Positions 40,092 through 48,339 of a stretch of DNA of 64,000 nt are shown piece by piece (the stretch's first letter is position 1; each line of letters begins with the position of its first letter). The notes under the pieces were generated by a model. It did not search any database. It saw only the letters and a program-made list of their open reading frames with translations, and was not told where the DNA came from. Both the position numbers and the translations under genes were made by a program. Source of the DNA: Nitrosospira sp. Nsp14 (GTDB taxonomy: Bacteria; Pseudomonadota; Gammaproteobacteria; Burkholderiales; Nitrosomonadaceae); contig NZ_FOPV01000002.1 in NCBI RefSeq assembly GCF_900113575.1, positions 161,094 through 225,093 of the forward strand. Direction: 5' to 3'.

Positions 40092-40111
40092 TGGGACACT
40101 GTTGGGACACT
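40092..40111 (+). repeat. Tandem TGGGACACT repeat near tRNA-Ile
   Basis: TGGGACACT occurs at 40092-40100 and 40103-40111, an 11-bp period, with a third partial TGGGAT next. One-turn-spaced short repeats beside a tRNA 3' end are like integrase arm sites; that reading is inference. Confidence 0.45.
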
Positions 40112-40233
40112 TGGGATTAACTATACCCCCTCGCTACCTCTTCTTTTCTTACAGCGTAGGACTCCGTCAGCACGACCCTATGCACCGTGGTTGGGGAATA
40201 CGTCCCCCGAAATATGAACATTGGTGGGGGCAC

Positions 40234-40558
40234 CTACCATCCCCCGGCGGAGATTATTACTCGCCCTCGGGAACATGTGCCGGAAATAATGTCCTGTTAG
40301 CGACTTCTCTACCCGCGCACATATCCACGGTTTCTTCTTCTCAGCAGCTTCTTTCGGGGTTCGATAGCCTTAGGTCATTCCGATAAACAGCAGTTCATTG
40401 TTGTGAAGCATGATCATCCGTGAGTACTGGCCGGGCGCGGGATTGTAGGAAGGAATGGTATCCCCGAACCACTTCACGTGATCGCTTGTATCAGCACCGA
40501 GCGCCTTGGCGTAATAGCGCCGCGTTCCTGATTGCTCAAATCTGCCCCGCATTGCCAT
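40234..40558 (-). pseudogene. Decayed SRAP (YedK/HMCES-type) gene
   Basis: The minus strand encodes RGRFEQSGTRR, a YNPAPGQ-like segment and LFIGMT, which recall the N-terminus of SOS-response-associated peptidases (normally MCGRF and NVAPG). Here the catalytic Cys2 is Arg (MRGRF). After LFIGMT a TAA (40370-40372) stands where Trp is expected, and reading on gives GYRTPKEAAEKKKPWICARV and TGHYFRHMF. A one-base frame change then gives RGRVIISAGGW, matching the family's VIVPAGGWYEW region, followed by TAG. With a lost catalytic residue, nonsense and frameshift mutations and no C-terminal half, it is a fossil. Confidence 0.8.
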
Positions 40559-40752
40559 TTTTTCGCGATGCCCGGGGGATGTGGGAAGGATCGGCCCATA
40601 GACCTCGGTTGATTAATGCTTCCATATCCGCCTTTTTAAAAAATGTACTATAAATAACTAAGCACAAACGCTAAGTCAAGAATGTGCTTGCTTTCGGAGT
40701 AATTGCCTGAACAAAACAAAAAACGATGCAGTTCCTTTTTAACGGAGGTAGT

Positions 40753-41622
40753 ATGAATTTCACTAACAAATCTAATAATATCTGTCGGACGCTCCTAGTG
40801 ATAACTGGAACATTGATCGGCTCTCTTTCCGCGCAGGCTAGCACGACCTACAATTTTATCAGCGCCCCCGTTTACCTAGGGGAGTTACAAAATTCGGGGC
40901 AAAACGAGGTCCAAACCAACCCCGGCTTGCTGCAATCCCCTAATAGCCCTTTGCCTAGCCCCCCGATCTATATCGGTTCACCGATAACTGCTTACCTGAG
41001 CTTCACCTCGCCTCTCGCGCCAAATTCCACCACTCCAATTCATTTGGAAAGCGGTGGGTTTAATCTCCTCGGGCCAACTAAGGGAGGTCTGGAGGGCTAT
41101 TGGGCTGGCGGTTCTATGGTCCCTATATCGAACGATATAAACAACTACGTGGCAGGGTCTTCTGTAGACACGGTTAAGTACGCCCACTACAGCGCAGTGG
41201 ACGGGCAAGTGACAACCGATGCGAACGGTAAAATTTCCGCCTGGACCCTGGACTACACTTTATATGGCGGCGACAGCAGCACCTTTCTTACAATAGATAA
41301 AAGTACGAACCTGCCCACGCCTCCGAATGTGTTCCCTTTCTCACAACAAGACGCAACGGTTAGCATAAGTAGCAACCCCGCTTCACCTGTAACCCTTTCC
41401 AATGTGGTTGCGTTAAATGGGGAGCCCCATACCGGCAACTTTTCCTTCAATGGATCGGATACGGCATTTGTAGACCAAGGCAGTGTCCAATTTCGATACT
41501 ACACACAAGAAGCTGGAACCTTTGTTTCGGCGGTACCAGAGCCGGAAACTTGGACCATGATGCTGATAGGACTAAGTCTTCTTGGTTGGAGGGCGCGCCG
41601 CGTAAAGAAATCGCTAGCGTAG
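40753..41622 (+). CDS. PEP-CTERM sorting-domain exported protein
   Basis: A 289-residue secreted protein for exosortase processing. It has an N-terminal signal peptide (ending AQAS) and a C-terminal PEP-CTERM tripartite signal: VPEPETW, a hydrophobic helix (TMMLIGLSLLG), and basic WRARRVKKSLA. The mature part is rich in Ser, Thr, Asn, Pro and beta-forming residues, typical of surface or exopolysaccharide-associated proteins in this class. ATG 40753 is chosen because GGAGG is 4 bases upstream. No exosortase is in the window, so one is expected elsewhere. A decayed second PEP-CTERM tail lies 280 bp downstream. Confidence 0.92.
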   Translation: MNFTNKSNNICRTLLVITGTLIGSLSAQASTTYNFISAPVYLGELQNSGQNEVQTNPGLLQSPNSPLPSPPIYIGSPITAYLSFTSPLAPNSTTPIHLESGGFNLLGPTKGGLEGYWAGGSMVPISNDINNYVAGSSVDTVKYAHYSAVDGQVTTDANGKISAWTLDYTLYGGDSSTFLTIDKSTNLPTPPNVFPFSQQDATVSISSNPASPVTLSNVVALNGEPHTGNFSFNGSDTAFVDQGSVQFRYYTQEAGTFVSAVPEPETWTMMLIGLSLLGWRARRVKKSLA

Positions 41623-41905
41623 TCTGAACCCGCCCTAGTGTTAATTGAAGTAGCAAGGGTAGGGGTACTTAACGGGGGAGGGCTTCGTCCGCAACTGGGG
41701 CCGCCCCCCACCCCGTCACGGGACTGGCACTAGGTTAAACTTACCGTCCGCCGCTTCTATATCTTGTTCTGTATCTGTATTTAGGACCGTTACCGTTACT
41801 TACTCTCTAGGCAGAGCGCCTAGGCGGGGATACCTTACACGAACCCCGGCCTGCCAGGCTCTACCCTAGTTCAGGCGTACCCGGGGGGTGCCAGAGAGCT
41901 TTATC
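41623..41905. other. Non-coding stretch, probably decayed gene body
   Basis: No open frame with family likeness is present. Because it runs directly into a broken PEP-CTERM tail, it may be the remains of that gene's body. Confidence 0.35.
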
Positions 41906-42005
41906 AACATAGCGTCTCCTATCCCTGGACCGGAAACGTACGCGCTATTCATGGCAGGCTTGGGCCTGATGGGTTTCATGGAGGCGTCGTCGCAAGACTT
42001 CTTAA
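41906..42005 (+). pseudogene. Remnant of a second PEP-CTERM C-terminus
   Basis: The frame reads SPIPGPETYALFMAGLGLMGFM, close to the usual AVPEPETYALLLAGLGLMGF sorting signal with the PEP changed to PGP. Directly after it the frame runs on, but shifting one base gives RRRKTS and a stop (41985-42005), the expected basic tail. So a one-base indel separates the helix from its tail. The upstream body is not recognisable. It follows an intact PEP-CTERM gene and may be an old duplicate. Confidence 0.7.
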
Positions 42006-42304
42006 ATAACTTCGTCCTAAGGCACAGAGGGCAGTCGCCCCTTTGCCCTTTGCTGTTTACTCATGAGCGTGCATCGCAATCCTATTTAACCCCTTCATAG
42101 CATCTCGAAACCACTATTTGCAAAGGGGTCCGTCGTACGCCGTTGCTGCCCGGCACTGCGTGATTGCGCCATTATGTAAGCCCAGTCATGATTTCAGCAT
42201 CACCGTAGCGAGAATGTTACTAGACACACCCGCTCCGCTATTGTTACCACCCGGCATCAAAAATCGTTGACTAGCCACCCAGTGATCTATTTGTAATTTT
42301 CGGC

Positions 42305-43507
42305 TTAGGTTCTCGCTTCATTACCACTACCAAATAAAATCTTCCGCCAGCCTGAGAGCGTTAATAAGAATGCCGGGTCAGTGGTTTCGTTGAACAGCCC
42401 TTCCAATTTATTGCGGAAATAGAGATTGCCCGCTGCGTGTGTCACCAGTTTATTGGTCAAGTAGGGCCAGTTAAACAAGAACTCAGCCTTACGGTAAACG
42501 TCATACTTGGGCTGAAGCCGGCTAATACCAGTTGTATACGTGCGCGCCACGGCACTACGCCCCAAATGAGATTGGCTGATGATCGAATCCGCAGCGAGGA
42601 TGCCTGTTTCCATCGCTTTGCCGATTCCCTCGCCAGTAAGCGGGAAAGTCGTGCCGACACATTCCCCGATACCCATCAAGCCGCCGGTGGCGAAGCGTGC
42701 GCCGGACAAGCCAGTTCGGAGCGGTGAGCCTTTAAGGGGGCTCATGATTTCTCCATCTCGCATCAGGTCCCGTGCCAACGGCATCTTGGCGATAAAACGC
42801 TCATAGGTTCGTCGGGCATTGCTGTGCTTGTGTGCTGAGCCGAAAAAGCCGATGCCGATATTGAATATTGCATCTGGTCCGGGAAAAACCCAGCCATAGC
42901 CGCCCTTCACAGTATGGTCGAAGGCAAATACTAGTTCCTTGAAATTCTTCGATACGCGTTCGTTACGGACGTACTGGCGAACGGCAAAGCTTTTGCTCTC
43001 GGCTCGAAGCAGTAAACCCGCCCGCCGAATTGGTTTGACAGCGGCTCCAGTTGCCAGCAAAACCCATTCGGCTCGGGCAGCGACGGAACTGGCGCCGTAG
43101 GAAAATTCGACGCGGTAATTTGTTGCATCCTCGTTTACGACGTTGACGAGTTCATGCCCAGGCAGAAACTCAGCGCCACCTTCAACCGCGCTCTTTACCA
43201 GCAACTCATCCAGTTCCAGGCGCGGCACGCAGGCGCTGACCGCCCTCACCAAAACGTTGCTACCATCGAAGCCGATCAGACGCATTCCCTGGGAGGGGAA
43301 AGCAATACGGGTAACGCTCTCTACCAGCCCGAGTTTTTCCAGCGCATGGTACGCGTCAGGGATAAGCGCATCGCCGCAGATTTTGTCCCGTGGAAAGACT
43401 GCCTTGTCGAACAAGCCAACGGATAAGTTGGCTTTCGCCAGGATGCGGGCTGCCGCACACCCTGCGGGACCCGCACCAATGACGATCACATCGTAAGCCT
43501 CCCTCAC
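42305..43507 (-). CDS. Geranylgeranyl-reductase-family FAD oxidoreductase
   Basis: A 400-residue flavoprotein with the FAD motif VIGAGPAGCAAA, the family's FPRDKICGDALIPDA segment close behind, and a second motif around GECVGTTFPLTGEGIGKAM (in parts). Such enzymes reduce isoprenoid double bonds or act on related lipids or halogenated/pigment precursors; the substrate cannot be told. It lies in the tRNA-bounded accessory region and is 58 bp downstream of a secreted Cys-rich protein gene on the same strand. Confidence 0.85.
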   Translation of the reverse strand: MREAYDVIVIGAGPAGCAAARILAKANLSVGLFDKAVFPRDKICGDALIPDAYHALEKLGLVESVTRIAFPSQGMRLIGFDGSNVLVRAVSACVPRLELDELLVKSAVEGGAEFLPGHELVNVVNEDATNYRVEFSYGASSVAARAEWVLLATGAAVKPIRRAGLLLRAESKSFAVRQYVRNERVSKNFKELVFAFDHTVKGGYGWVFPGPDAIFNIGIGFFGSAHKHSNARRTYERFIAKMPLARDLMRDGEIMSPLKGSPLRTGLSGARFATGGLMGIGECVGTTFPLTGEGIGKAMETGILAADSIISQSHLGRSAVARTYTTGISRLQPKYDVYRKAEFLFNWPYLTNKLVTHAAGNLYFRNKLEGLFNETTDPAFLLTLSGWRKILFGSGNEART

Positions 43508-43564
43508 ACTGATTTACTGTTCAAATTGGGTACTGCACAGGTGCGTCCCCTGAAAACACTGCGA

Positions 43565-44356
43565 TTATCTTGCCGGGGGTTTGCTGACACAAATACCGCT
43601 GCAGTCAGCTCCGCCACGAGCGGGATCGCAATCGTCCGAGGGATCATCCACGCATGTTTTGCCAGCAGGGCACGGGAACCCCGCAATTCCGCCGCACATT
43701 TGTTTGGGTTCCTTCTCTCCGTACGCGGGACTGCCCTTGGGAGGGTAGTCGACACGTTTCCCGCCGCCGGGTTTCGTGGGCTCCGCTGCCCCAACACTGA
43801 CTGTCTCTCGAATTTGGCGCGGCTGCACCGTTTCCACATCTATCGATTCCACATCCCCATCTGTGTGACGTGCTGTGTAAACGCCCACTACGTCCAACGG
43901 TACCGGGCTTTTCACGACGAGAAATCCTTCCAGGAAGGCAAAATCAACGCAGACCCCATCAATGGGACAAAAATAGCCCGCGACATCGAAGCAGCTTACC
44001 CCCACCGCGCCATCCGGCTGCAGCTCGGCTTCCTTGAATGGGGTAACGGCGAACGGACCTGGGTCCGAGCCAAACTGGGTAGACAGCGCCACCTTGGCTG
44101 CAACGGTAACCTTCTTGTCCGTGGGATTGTGTATATTGATGACCGTGCGGTATGTGCCGCGCGCCAAGGTGCCGTCCTGATGCGGCAGCAGGAGCGAGCA
44201 GGCAACTTTGGCGGCATACTGGTATTCCGTTTTGATTGTTTTGGAAGGCTTCAACGGCTCCGCCTGCGATGCTGGAATAAATTCGGCAGGACCAAGCGCT
44301 GTCCACAAACCCATCAATACCGCTATAACCCGGAATGCATTCAACTGCTGTTTCAT
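43565..44356 (-). CDS. Secreted protein with C-terminal Cys-rich domain
   Basis: A 263-residue protein with a signal peptide (MKQQLNAFRVIAVLMGLW, ending near ASQA). The middle domain (about 40-170, TYRTVINIHNPTDKKVTV, CFDVAGYFCP) looks like a beta-sandwich. The C-terminus has eight-residue-spaced cysteines, CGGIAGFPCPAGKTC then DCDPARGGADCSGIC, a small motif seen at the ends of many proteobacterial exported proteins. ATG 44356 is used because GGGAGG lies 8 bases upstream. Function unknown. Confidence 0.75.
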   Translation of the reverse strand: MKQQLNAFRVIAVLMGLWTALGPAEFIPASQAEPLKPSKTIKTEYQYAAKVACSLLLPHQDGTLARGTYRTVINIHNPTDKKVTVAAKVALSTQFGSDPGPFAVTPFKEAELQPDGAVGVSCFDVAGYFCPIDGVCVDFAFLEGFLVVKSPVPLDVVGVYTARHTDGDVESIDVETVQPRQIRETVSVGAAEPTKPGGGKRVDYPPKGSPAYGEKEPKQMCGGIAGFPCPAGKTCVDDPSDDCDPARGGADCSGICVSKPPAR

Positions 44357-44738
44357 GACGGCCACCTCCCAAAGGCGTTGAGAACGGATTAATCCCCAAT
44401 TATTGTTATGCAGCAAGAGGCTCGGCTTCCATGAGCTCTAGGTTTATTCATAGCAGCGTTTCTTTTTTAGTCAAACGGATTTGAATTTATCCCCGCGCGG
44501 GCTAGCGATAAGGGAGAGCTATTGCCAGACGTGGCTGCGTTCGTCGAAAACAAACAACGCGTGCACAGCACCGGAACGAAAGAATCAGGAAGAGCTCGGA
44601 TGGGATTGCGACAATGACGAGGGGTCTCTACCGGAGCGTCATTTTTTGGAAAGCGCAGCTGCGCCTGACGAAAAGAAGCGACCTGCATTCACGGCGCCAT
44701 AGAGTGCGCACATGCGCTAACTCGTACTTGTGCTGGCC
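44357..44738. other. Intergenic region, no gene seen
   Basis: Two overlapping short frames on opposite strands occupy it, but neither has an RBS, a composition or a motif that would support it. Confidence 0.45.
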
Positions 44739-44969
44739 TCAATTTTCGCTGTTGGGGCGCCCGACCAGCTTTTTGAGCAGATCATCACTGGATTTTTTAA
44801 CGGATTCGAGAACGATATGCAGCTCGAGAAGATTCACGCCCAAAGGGTGTTTGCAATGAGGGCAACAAAGCTTTGGTTCGAATTTAAGCCGCGAGATCGT
44901 TTCCTCGAAATCAACCGAACATTGAGGACACGCGATGGTAATCTTCTCTGAATCAAGATCGAGCGACAC
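44739..44969 (-). CDS. Small zinc-ribbon protein
   Basis: A 76-residue protein with two CPxC knuckles, CPQC near 14-17 and CPHC near 36-39, separated by 18 residues, which should form a zinc ribbon. A helical, lysine-rich C-terminus (LELHIVLESVKKSSDDLLKK) follows. The start is GTG with GAGG upstream. It resembles many small zinc-ribbon hypothetical proteins; the partner or nucleic acid it binds, if any, is unknown. Confidence 0.65.
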   Translation of the reverse strand: MSLDLDSEKITIACPQCSVDFEETISRLKFEPKLCCPHCKHPLGVNLLELHIVLESVKKSSDDLLKKLVGRPNSEN

Positions 44970-45375
44970 GGCGATGCCTCTTGTAATCCGGTTGTGACCA
45001 GCATTGCGAATCTTATCACGTTAGCAGAACGCCGATCCAAGGCGACTCAGGTTTTCATGGAAATGTCGAGTTATGCTGCGCTGGCCGCCCTACGGCTAAT
45101 GCCTTGAAAATAGCCGCGCTTGTATGGGGGAAAAGTGAGGATTGACTAAAAAAACCTGGGAGACTGATGCGAAAACGGAAGCGCCCCGCTCGCTACGCTG
45201 TATTAACGTCAACTTACCGACGTTAACAGCGGCAAAAAGGACGCAAGTTGACGTACTGCGAACCCGTTTACCTGTTTGAGCGGGGATTTATACTCTCGGG
45301 ATTATCTGAGGGGAGGGTCAATCGAATTAGCGTAATAACTATATGTGAATATTAGATTTAATAAGTGGGCAATAG
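44970..45375. other. Intergenic region with inverted repeats
   Basis: A 406-bp stretch without a gene, at the left border of the integrative element. It contains the overlapping ACGTYAAC repeats at 45206-45254 and a 16-bp segment (45311-45326) that matches the T-arm end of tRNA-Leu at 14 positions. Confidence 0.5.
45206..45254. repeat. Overlapping inverted repeats of ACGTYAAC
   Basis: ACGTCAACTT (45206-45215) is matched by its exact reverse complement at 45245-45254. Between them ACGTTAAC (45220-45227) is a third copy, 14 bp from the first, and TTAACGTC/GACGTTAA form a second, nested 8-bp inverted repeat. The arrangement looks like a protein-binding site. Confidence 0.55.
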
Positions 45376-45669
45376 TTAACATACCGTCAAAAATACCGTT
45401 ATTCGTGCTGCGTTACCCCTGCTATGGTGCTGCATAATGCTCTGGGTGTTTGCGTTGAACGGGAGTGGGCTTGACTTTGATTCACTCCCGGCAAACGAGC
45501 CCTTTATAGGTGAAGGAGATTTGGTACGAACTTGCCCAAGTTTGTGGAATACCAATCCGGTTTCTTCCCATGGATCAAGCCCTTTAACGGAAATTAAAAC
45601 GCGACCGTCAGGCGCCTCGCAAAATACCTGACCTTCAAGCCATACACCGTCCCTTATCTTAGCGCGCAC
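45376..45669 (-). CDS. Hypothetical small protein, possibly truncated
   Basis: A 97-residue frame with a GTG start. The first 55 residues (AKIRDGVWLEGQVFCEAPDG, LISVKGLDPWEETG) look like a genuine small beta-rich domain. The C-terminal part is low in structure, and its last codons coincide with the ATACCGTC repeat at the element's end, so the gene's natural end may have been replaced when the element inserted. The frame is open a few codons upstream of the GTG, so the start is also uncertain. No family recognised. Confidence 0.45.
   Translation of the reverse strand: MRAKIRDGVWLEGQVFCEAPDGRVLISVKGLDPWEETGLVFHKLGQVRTKSPSPIKGSFAGSESKSSPLPFNANTQSIMQHHSRGNAARITVFLTVC
45381..45399. repeat. Left-end ATACCGTC tandem repeat of the integrative element
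   Basis: ATACCGTCAAAAATACCGT: two copies of ATACCGT 12 bp apart. It matches ATACCGCCAAAGATACCGT at 49771-49789, between int and tRNA-Leu, at 17 of 19 bases, as expected for arm sites of one integrase. Confidence 0.65.
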
Positions 45670-45740
45670 AGCATCTTCGTTATAACCGGTTAGCCCTTAG
45701 AACCTTCGAATTGTGACGTATTTGGTCATTTTGCAGCTTC

Positions 45741-46613
45741 TTAAACATCCAGTTCCCCCTTTTCAAATGTGGAAAAATCGGTTTTGATAAAGCTTTCATC
45801 AAGAACGCGGATGGGGGAGGGGTTATCTTTAATTTTTTTCATTAACTCAATTATTCCGAAGTGCGCTTTGTTCATCTTTTCTTCAAAAGCTATATATTCC
45901 TTTGTGGCCTCATCACATTCAAGATAGATGGAAAAGGACTTTATCGCCTCTAATACCTTCCCTACTGATCCACCAAGAATACAAAGTTTCACCTGCATAT
46001 CTTCGTGCAAATTGTTTGGTAAGGGCAAGACGGAATAAAAATTACTTTTTCTACCAGTAGATTTTGAGTCATGGATCACTGACTGCCAAGTTGGATGTTT
46101 GATCTGGCATAACCACTTGTAATGATAATAAGAAATAGTCCACGAATCTTCATACTCGCCAGGGGAAATCCTCTTGCCCAACTTGTTCTGTAACTCGATC
46201 CATTGACGGGCATTTAATTGAGCTAACTTTTTGGCTCCCCACGGTATTTCGGCATATTTTACTTTCATTGCTTCTCTGGCTAGCTTTTCTGAGCTCGCCA
46301 ATACTGCCGCAATTAACGCATTCTCAAATACCGAGGCGCCGACACTTGCCGCCTGTGAGGAATACCCCATTTCTACGAGCAGCCAGATGCAGCGAAGATC
46401 GTTTATTGACCGCTTTAGAAAAGGGGCAGCGGCAATAAAAGGAAGCTGCCCATGATTCTTTGCATTAAGAATCGGGGCTAGCATGCCCGCTTCGACGCAT
46501 ACTTTTACAATCTGCTCCCAAGGCGAAAGCTGCTCCCGCATCGTGTCCTTAGCTAATTTTTCTACATCCCCTAGAACAGACCAAACAGTTTCAATTTCCT
46601 TCAAGGTACGCAT
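45741..46613 (-). CDS. Hypothetical protein, element cargo
   Basis: A 290-residue, mostly helical, soluble protein with no signal peptide. The segment FLKRSINDLRCIWLLVEMGYSSQAASVGASVFENAL has the flavour of DUF5677-type proteins (a helix bundle seen in mobile regions), but I am not certain. The C-terminal half contains WTISYYHYKWLCQIKHPTW. There is no Shine-Dalgarno before the ATG, and the upstream DNA is AT-rich. Base composition differs from the backbone, which suggests horizontal origin. Confidence 0.65.
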   Translation of the reverse strand: MRTLKEIETVWSVLGDVEKLAKDTMREQLSPWEQIVKVCVEAGMLAPILNAKNHGQLPFIAAAPFLKRSINDLRCIWLLVEMGYSSQAASVGASVFENALIAAVLASSEKLAREAMKVKYAEIPWGAKKLAQLNARQWIELQNKLGKRISPGEYEDSWTISYYHYKWLCQIKHPTWQSVIHDSKSTGRKSNFYSVLPLPNNLHEDMQVKLCILGGSVGKVLEAIKSFSIYLECDEATKEYIAFEEKMNKAHFGIIELMKKIKDNPSPIRVLDESFIKTDFSTFEKGELDV

Positions 46614-46945
46614 TTTATTTTCAAATAATATAGTATTAGCTCAGCATTATTACATCTTCGCATATTTAGAAATGTGGATGCGGGCATCTGCACATCTCAA
46701 CAAAACAATAACCCCAGCCTTTCGAGCTGGGGGTTCTGGACTAGCACTACCTCAAAGCGGTTCAGTGGTTGCATTTTTGTGTTGAAACGTTTGCCTGGCG
46801 GGGCATCTGCTTTGTCGGTAGCTGTGTCGGTGCTTCTTGCGAAGCTGTAGGCAGAGTTCGGTGGCCCGTTCAGTTCGGCTGGCGACCGTGGACGACCCCT
46901 GCATAATATTCGCTTATACTTGTGCTTTTATATGGGAGGGTGGAT
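46614..46945. other. Divergent intergenic region in the element
   Basis: This stretch separates two divergent cargo genes. CCCCAGC (46712-46718) and GCTGGGG (46726-46732) form a 7-bp hairpin that on the minus strand is followed by a T-rich run, perhaps a terminator. A possible -10 TATACT stands at 46915-46920, before the rightward gene. Confidence 0.45.
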
Positions 46946-47446
46946 GTGGATGTTTCGGACATGGATGTTTGGGAGTGCGCACTATTCATCGAAAAAAAAC
47001 TTGAGAAGATCGAGTCAGATGGAATAGTGTCGCTAGGGCTGGCACAGCGCCTCATAAAAGATTCTGCTCATTGGTATGGACACTCAAACGGCCCTATTAA
47101 GGCCCCCAAGCATTTTGAGCGAATTGTATCGGGGCCGTACGGTTGGGAAGTGCCTTTTGGAGCAAATTCGTTCCTTGTAGAGCAAGCAATACGTCGATCC
47201 AATAAAAAAACTCATACTGTGCTTGACAGTGTTTCTCTCACTAACGAAAAATGGCCATCCTCCATTTTACGAGAGGAGTTACGTAATTCAGTTCGCGGAG
47301 CCGTATCTAATCACTGCGGAGAAGAATATCCAACTCTATGGCCGGTCACAAAGGGCCATATGCGATTTGGTACTCAATCAATACATGTTGACGACTTCAT
47401 TTTTAGCTATTGGCAACTTGCACATTTGAATCTAGTCACTGATTGA
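46946..47446 (+). CDS. Hypothetical protein, element cargo
   Basis: A 166-residue soluble protein with no recognised family. It opens with an acidic segment and helix (ALFIEKKLEKIESDGIVSLGLAQRL) and ends with an aromatic segment (DDFIFSYWQLAHLNL). GTG 46946 is chosen because GGGAGG lies 6 bases before it; the frame is open to an earlier GTG lacking an RBS. It converges on the RepL-like gene with an 11-bp overlap. Confidence 0.6.
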   Translation: MDVSDMDVWECALFIEKKLEKIESDGIVSLGLAQRLIKDSAHWYGHSNGPIKAPKHFERIVSGPYGWEVPFGANSFLVEQAIRRSNKKTHTVLDSVSLTNEKWPSSILREELRNSVRGAVSNHCGEEYPTLWPVTKGHMRFGTQSIHVDDFIFSYWQLAHLNLVTD

Positions 47447-47756
47447 GCCTCTTAGCCTTATCCGTTCCCCGATCGTTGCCAAGTTCCTCTTTCGTGTATT
47501 TGAAGCTCAGCTTTTCCCATTTTCTTATAGCCAGCCGCCTAGCTTCAGCGTTGCCTTTGAAGCACATCCCAGGATTGATGAAAAAAGCGTCGGTTCCTGA
47601 GTCTGTTTTATAACGATCAATTAATCTGTCACCGCGAAGCCTGGTCAAATACCTGCTCACATTTGGAAGATCAATTTTCGTCTCTCTTGAAATCGTCGTT
47701 GGAGACACATGGGCTATGTTACCGAAGTGCATATTCTTTATGAGATATCCCAGCAC
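47436..47756 (-). CDS. RepL-like winged-helix protein, N-terminus missing
   Basis: The 106-residue frame has a winged-helix domain (THVSPTTISRETKIDLPNVSRYLTRL-like helices at about 15-45) and the segment FFINPGMCFKGNAEARRLAIRKWEKL (in parts) that resembles the INPxxxFKG motif of RepL-type plasmid replication or maintenance proteins. The same frame reads back beyond the GTG start to give DYLIQAGKTKAGN before an in-frame TAG, so the domain begins upstream and the true N-terminus is lost or in another frame. It may be a degraded replication gene of the element. Confidence 0.5.
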   Translation of the reverse strand: MLGYLIKNMHFGNIAHVSPTTISRETKIDLPNVSRYLTRLRGDRLIDRYKTDSGTDAFFINPGMCFKGNAEARRLAIRKWEKLSFKYTKEELGNDRGTDKAKRLNQ

Positions 47757-48339
47757 GTTACCTGCCTTCGTTTTACCCGCTTGAATTAAGTAATCAATAC
47801 CGTGGCAGAACTATTGCTGGCGCAGGCTCGTGCTCTGCAAAGAGCTTTTCCAAGCTATCATTGACAAGGAATCGTACCGCAGCGGAGTCATCGCTACTCT
47901 CATAGACGAGGCAACTGTTGCCTTTCCAGATCTTAATTCTTCTGCAAAACTGCCTGTAGCATCGGAAATTCTTGCAGAAATAGCCGCAATGGAATTTCTT
48001 TCTCCTTTCGCGATAGAGTGACCATTTGTAGACAGTTACAGGCATCCCAAACTCGGGGCTTCGACACAATTGCCGAAAATTACACGATTCCTCGCGTAAT
48101 GGTTGAAAAATATCTATCTCAACAGTACATGTCTAGCCTTGATGTTCGGGTCTTAAGTCAACACCCTCGCTAGCAGTGTCACCTTTAATCTGTACCCAAA
48201 TAGAACCCACTCGGATACTATCCAAACAACCGGATTAGAAATAACGGGCCGGTACTAAACGGAATATGCCTCAAAAACCATCAAGAGAATCAGCCTAATT
48301 TTCAGTAGCTATATTGTTCTGTGGCTTGCCATCCCTGTA
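47757..48339. other. No confident gene; probable decayed region
   Basis: Three frames overlap at 47.8-48.07 kb (two on the minus strand, one on the plus), each about 60-90 codons and none recognisable. One minus-strand frame leads directly into the RepL-like gene through a stop, so the upstream part of that gene may lie here in broken form. The rest holds only the TGGGTWC repeat at 48192-48209. Confidence 0.4.
48192..48209 (-). repeat. TGGGTWC tandem repeat, integrase-arm-like
   Basis: On the minus strand TGGGTTC and TGGGTAC occur 11 bp apart, similar in spacing to the TGGGACACT pair near tRNA-Ile. It may be a relic of another element's attachment region. Confidence 0.35.

Noticed and set aside
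47830..48021. 63-codon plus-strand frame with helical composition
   Set aside because: It overlaps two minus-strand frames of similar quality and none can be supported over the others; no RBS.
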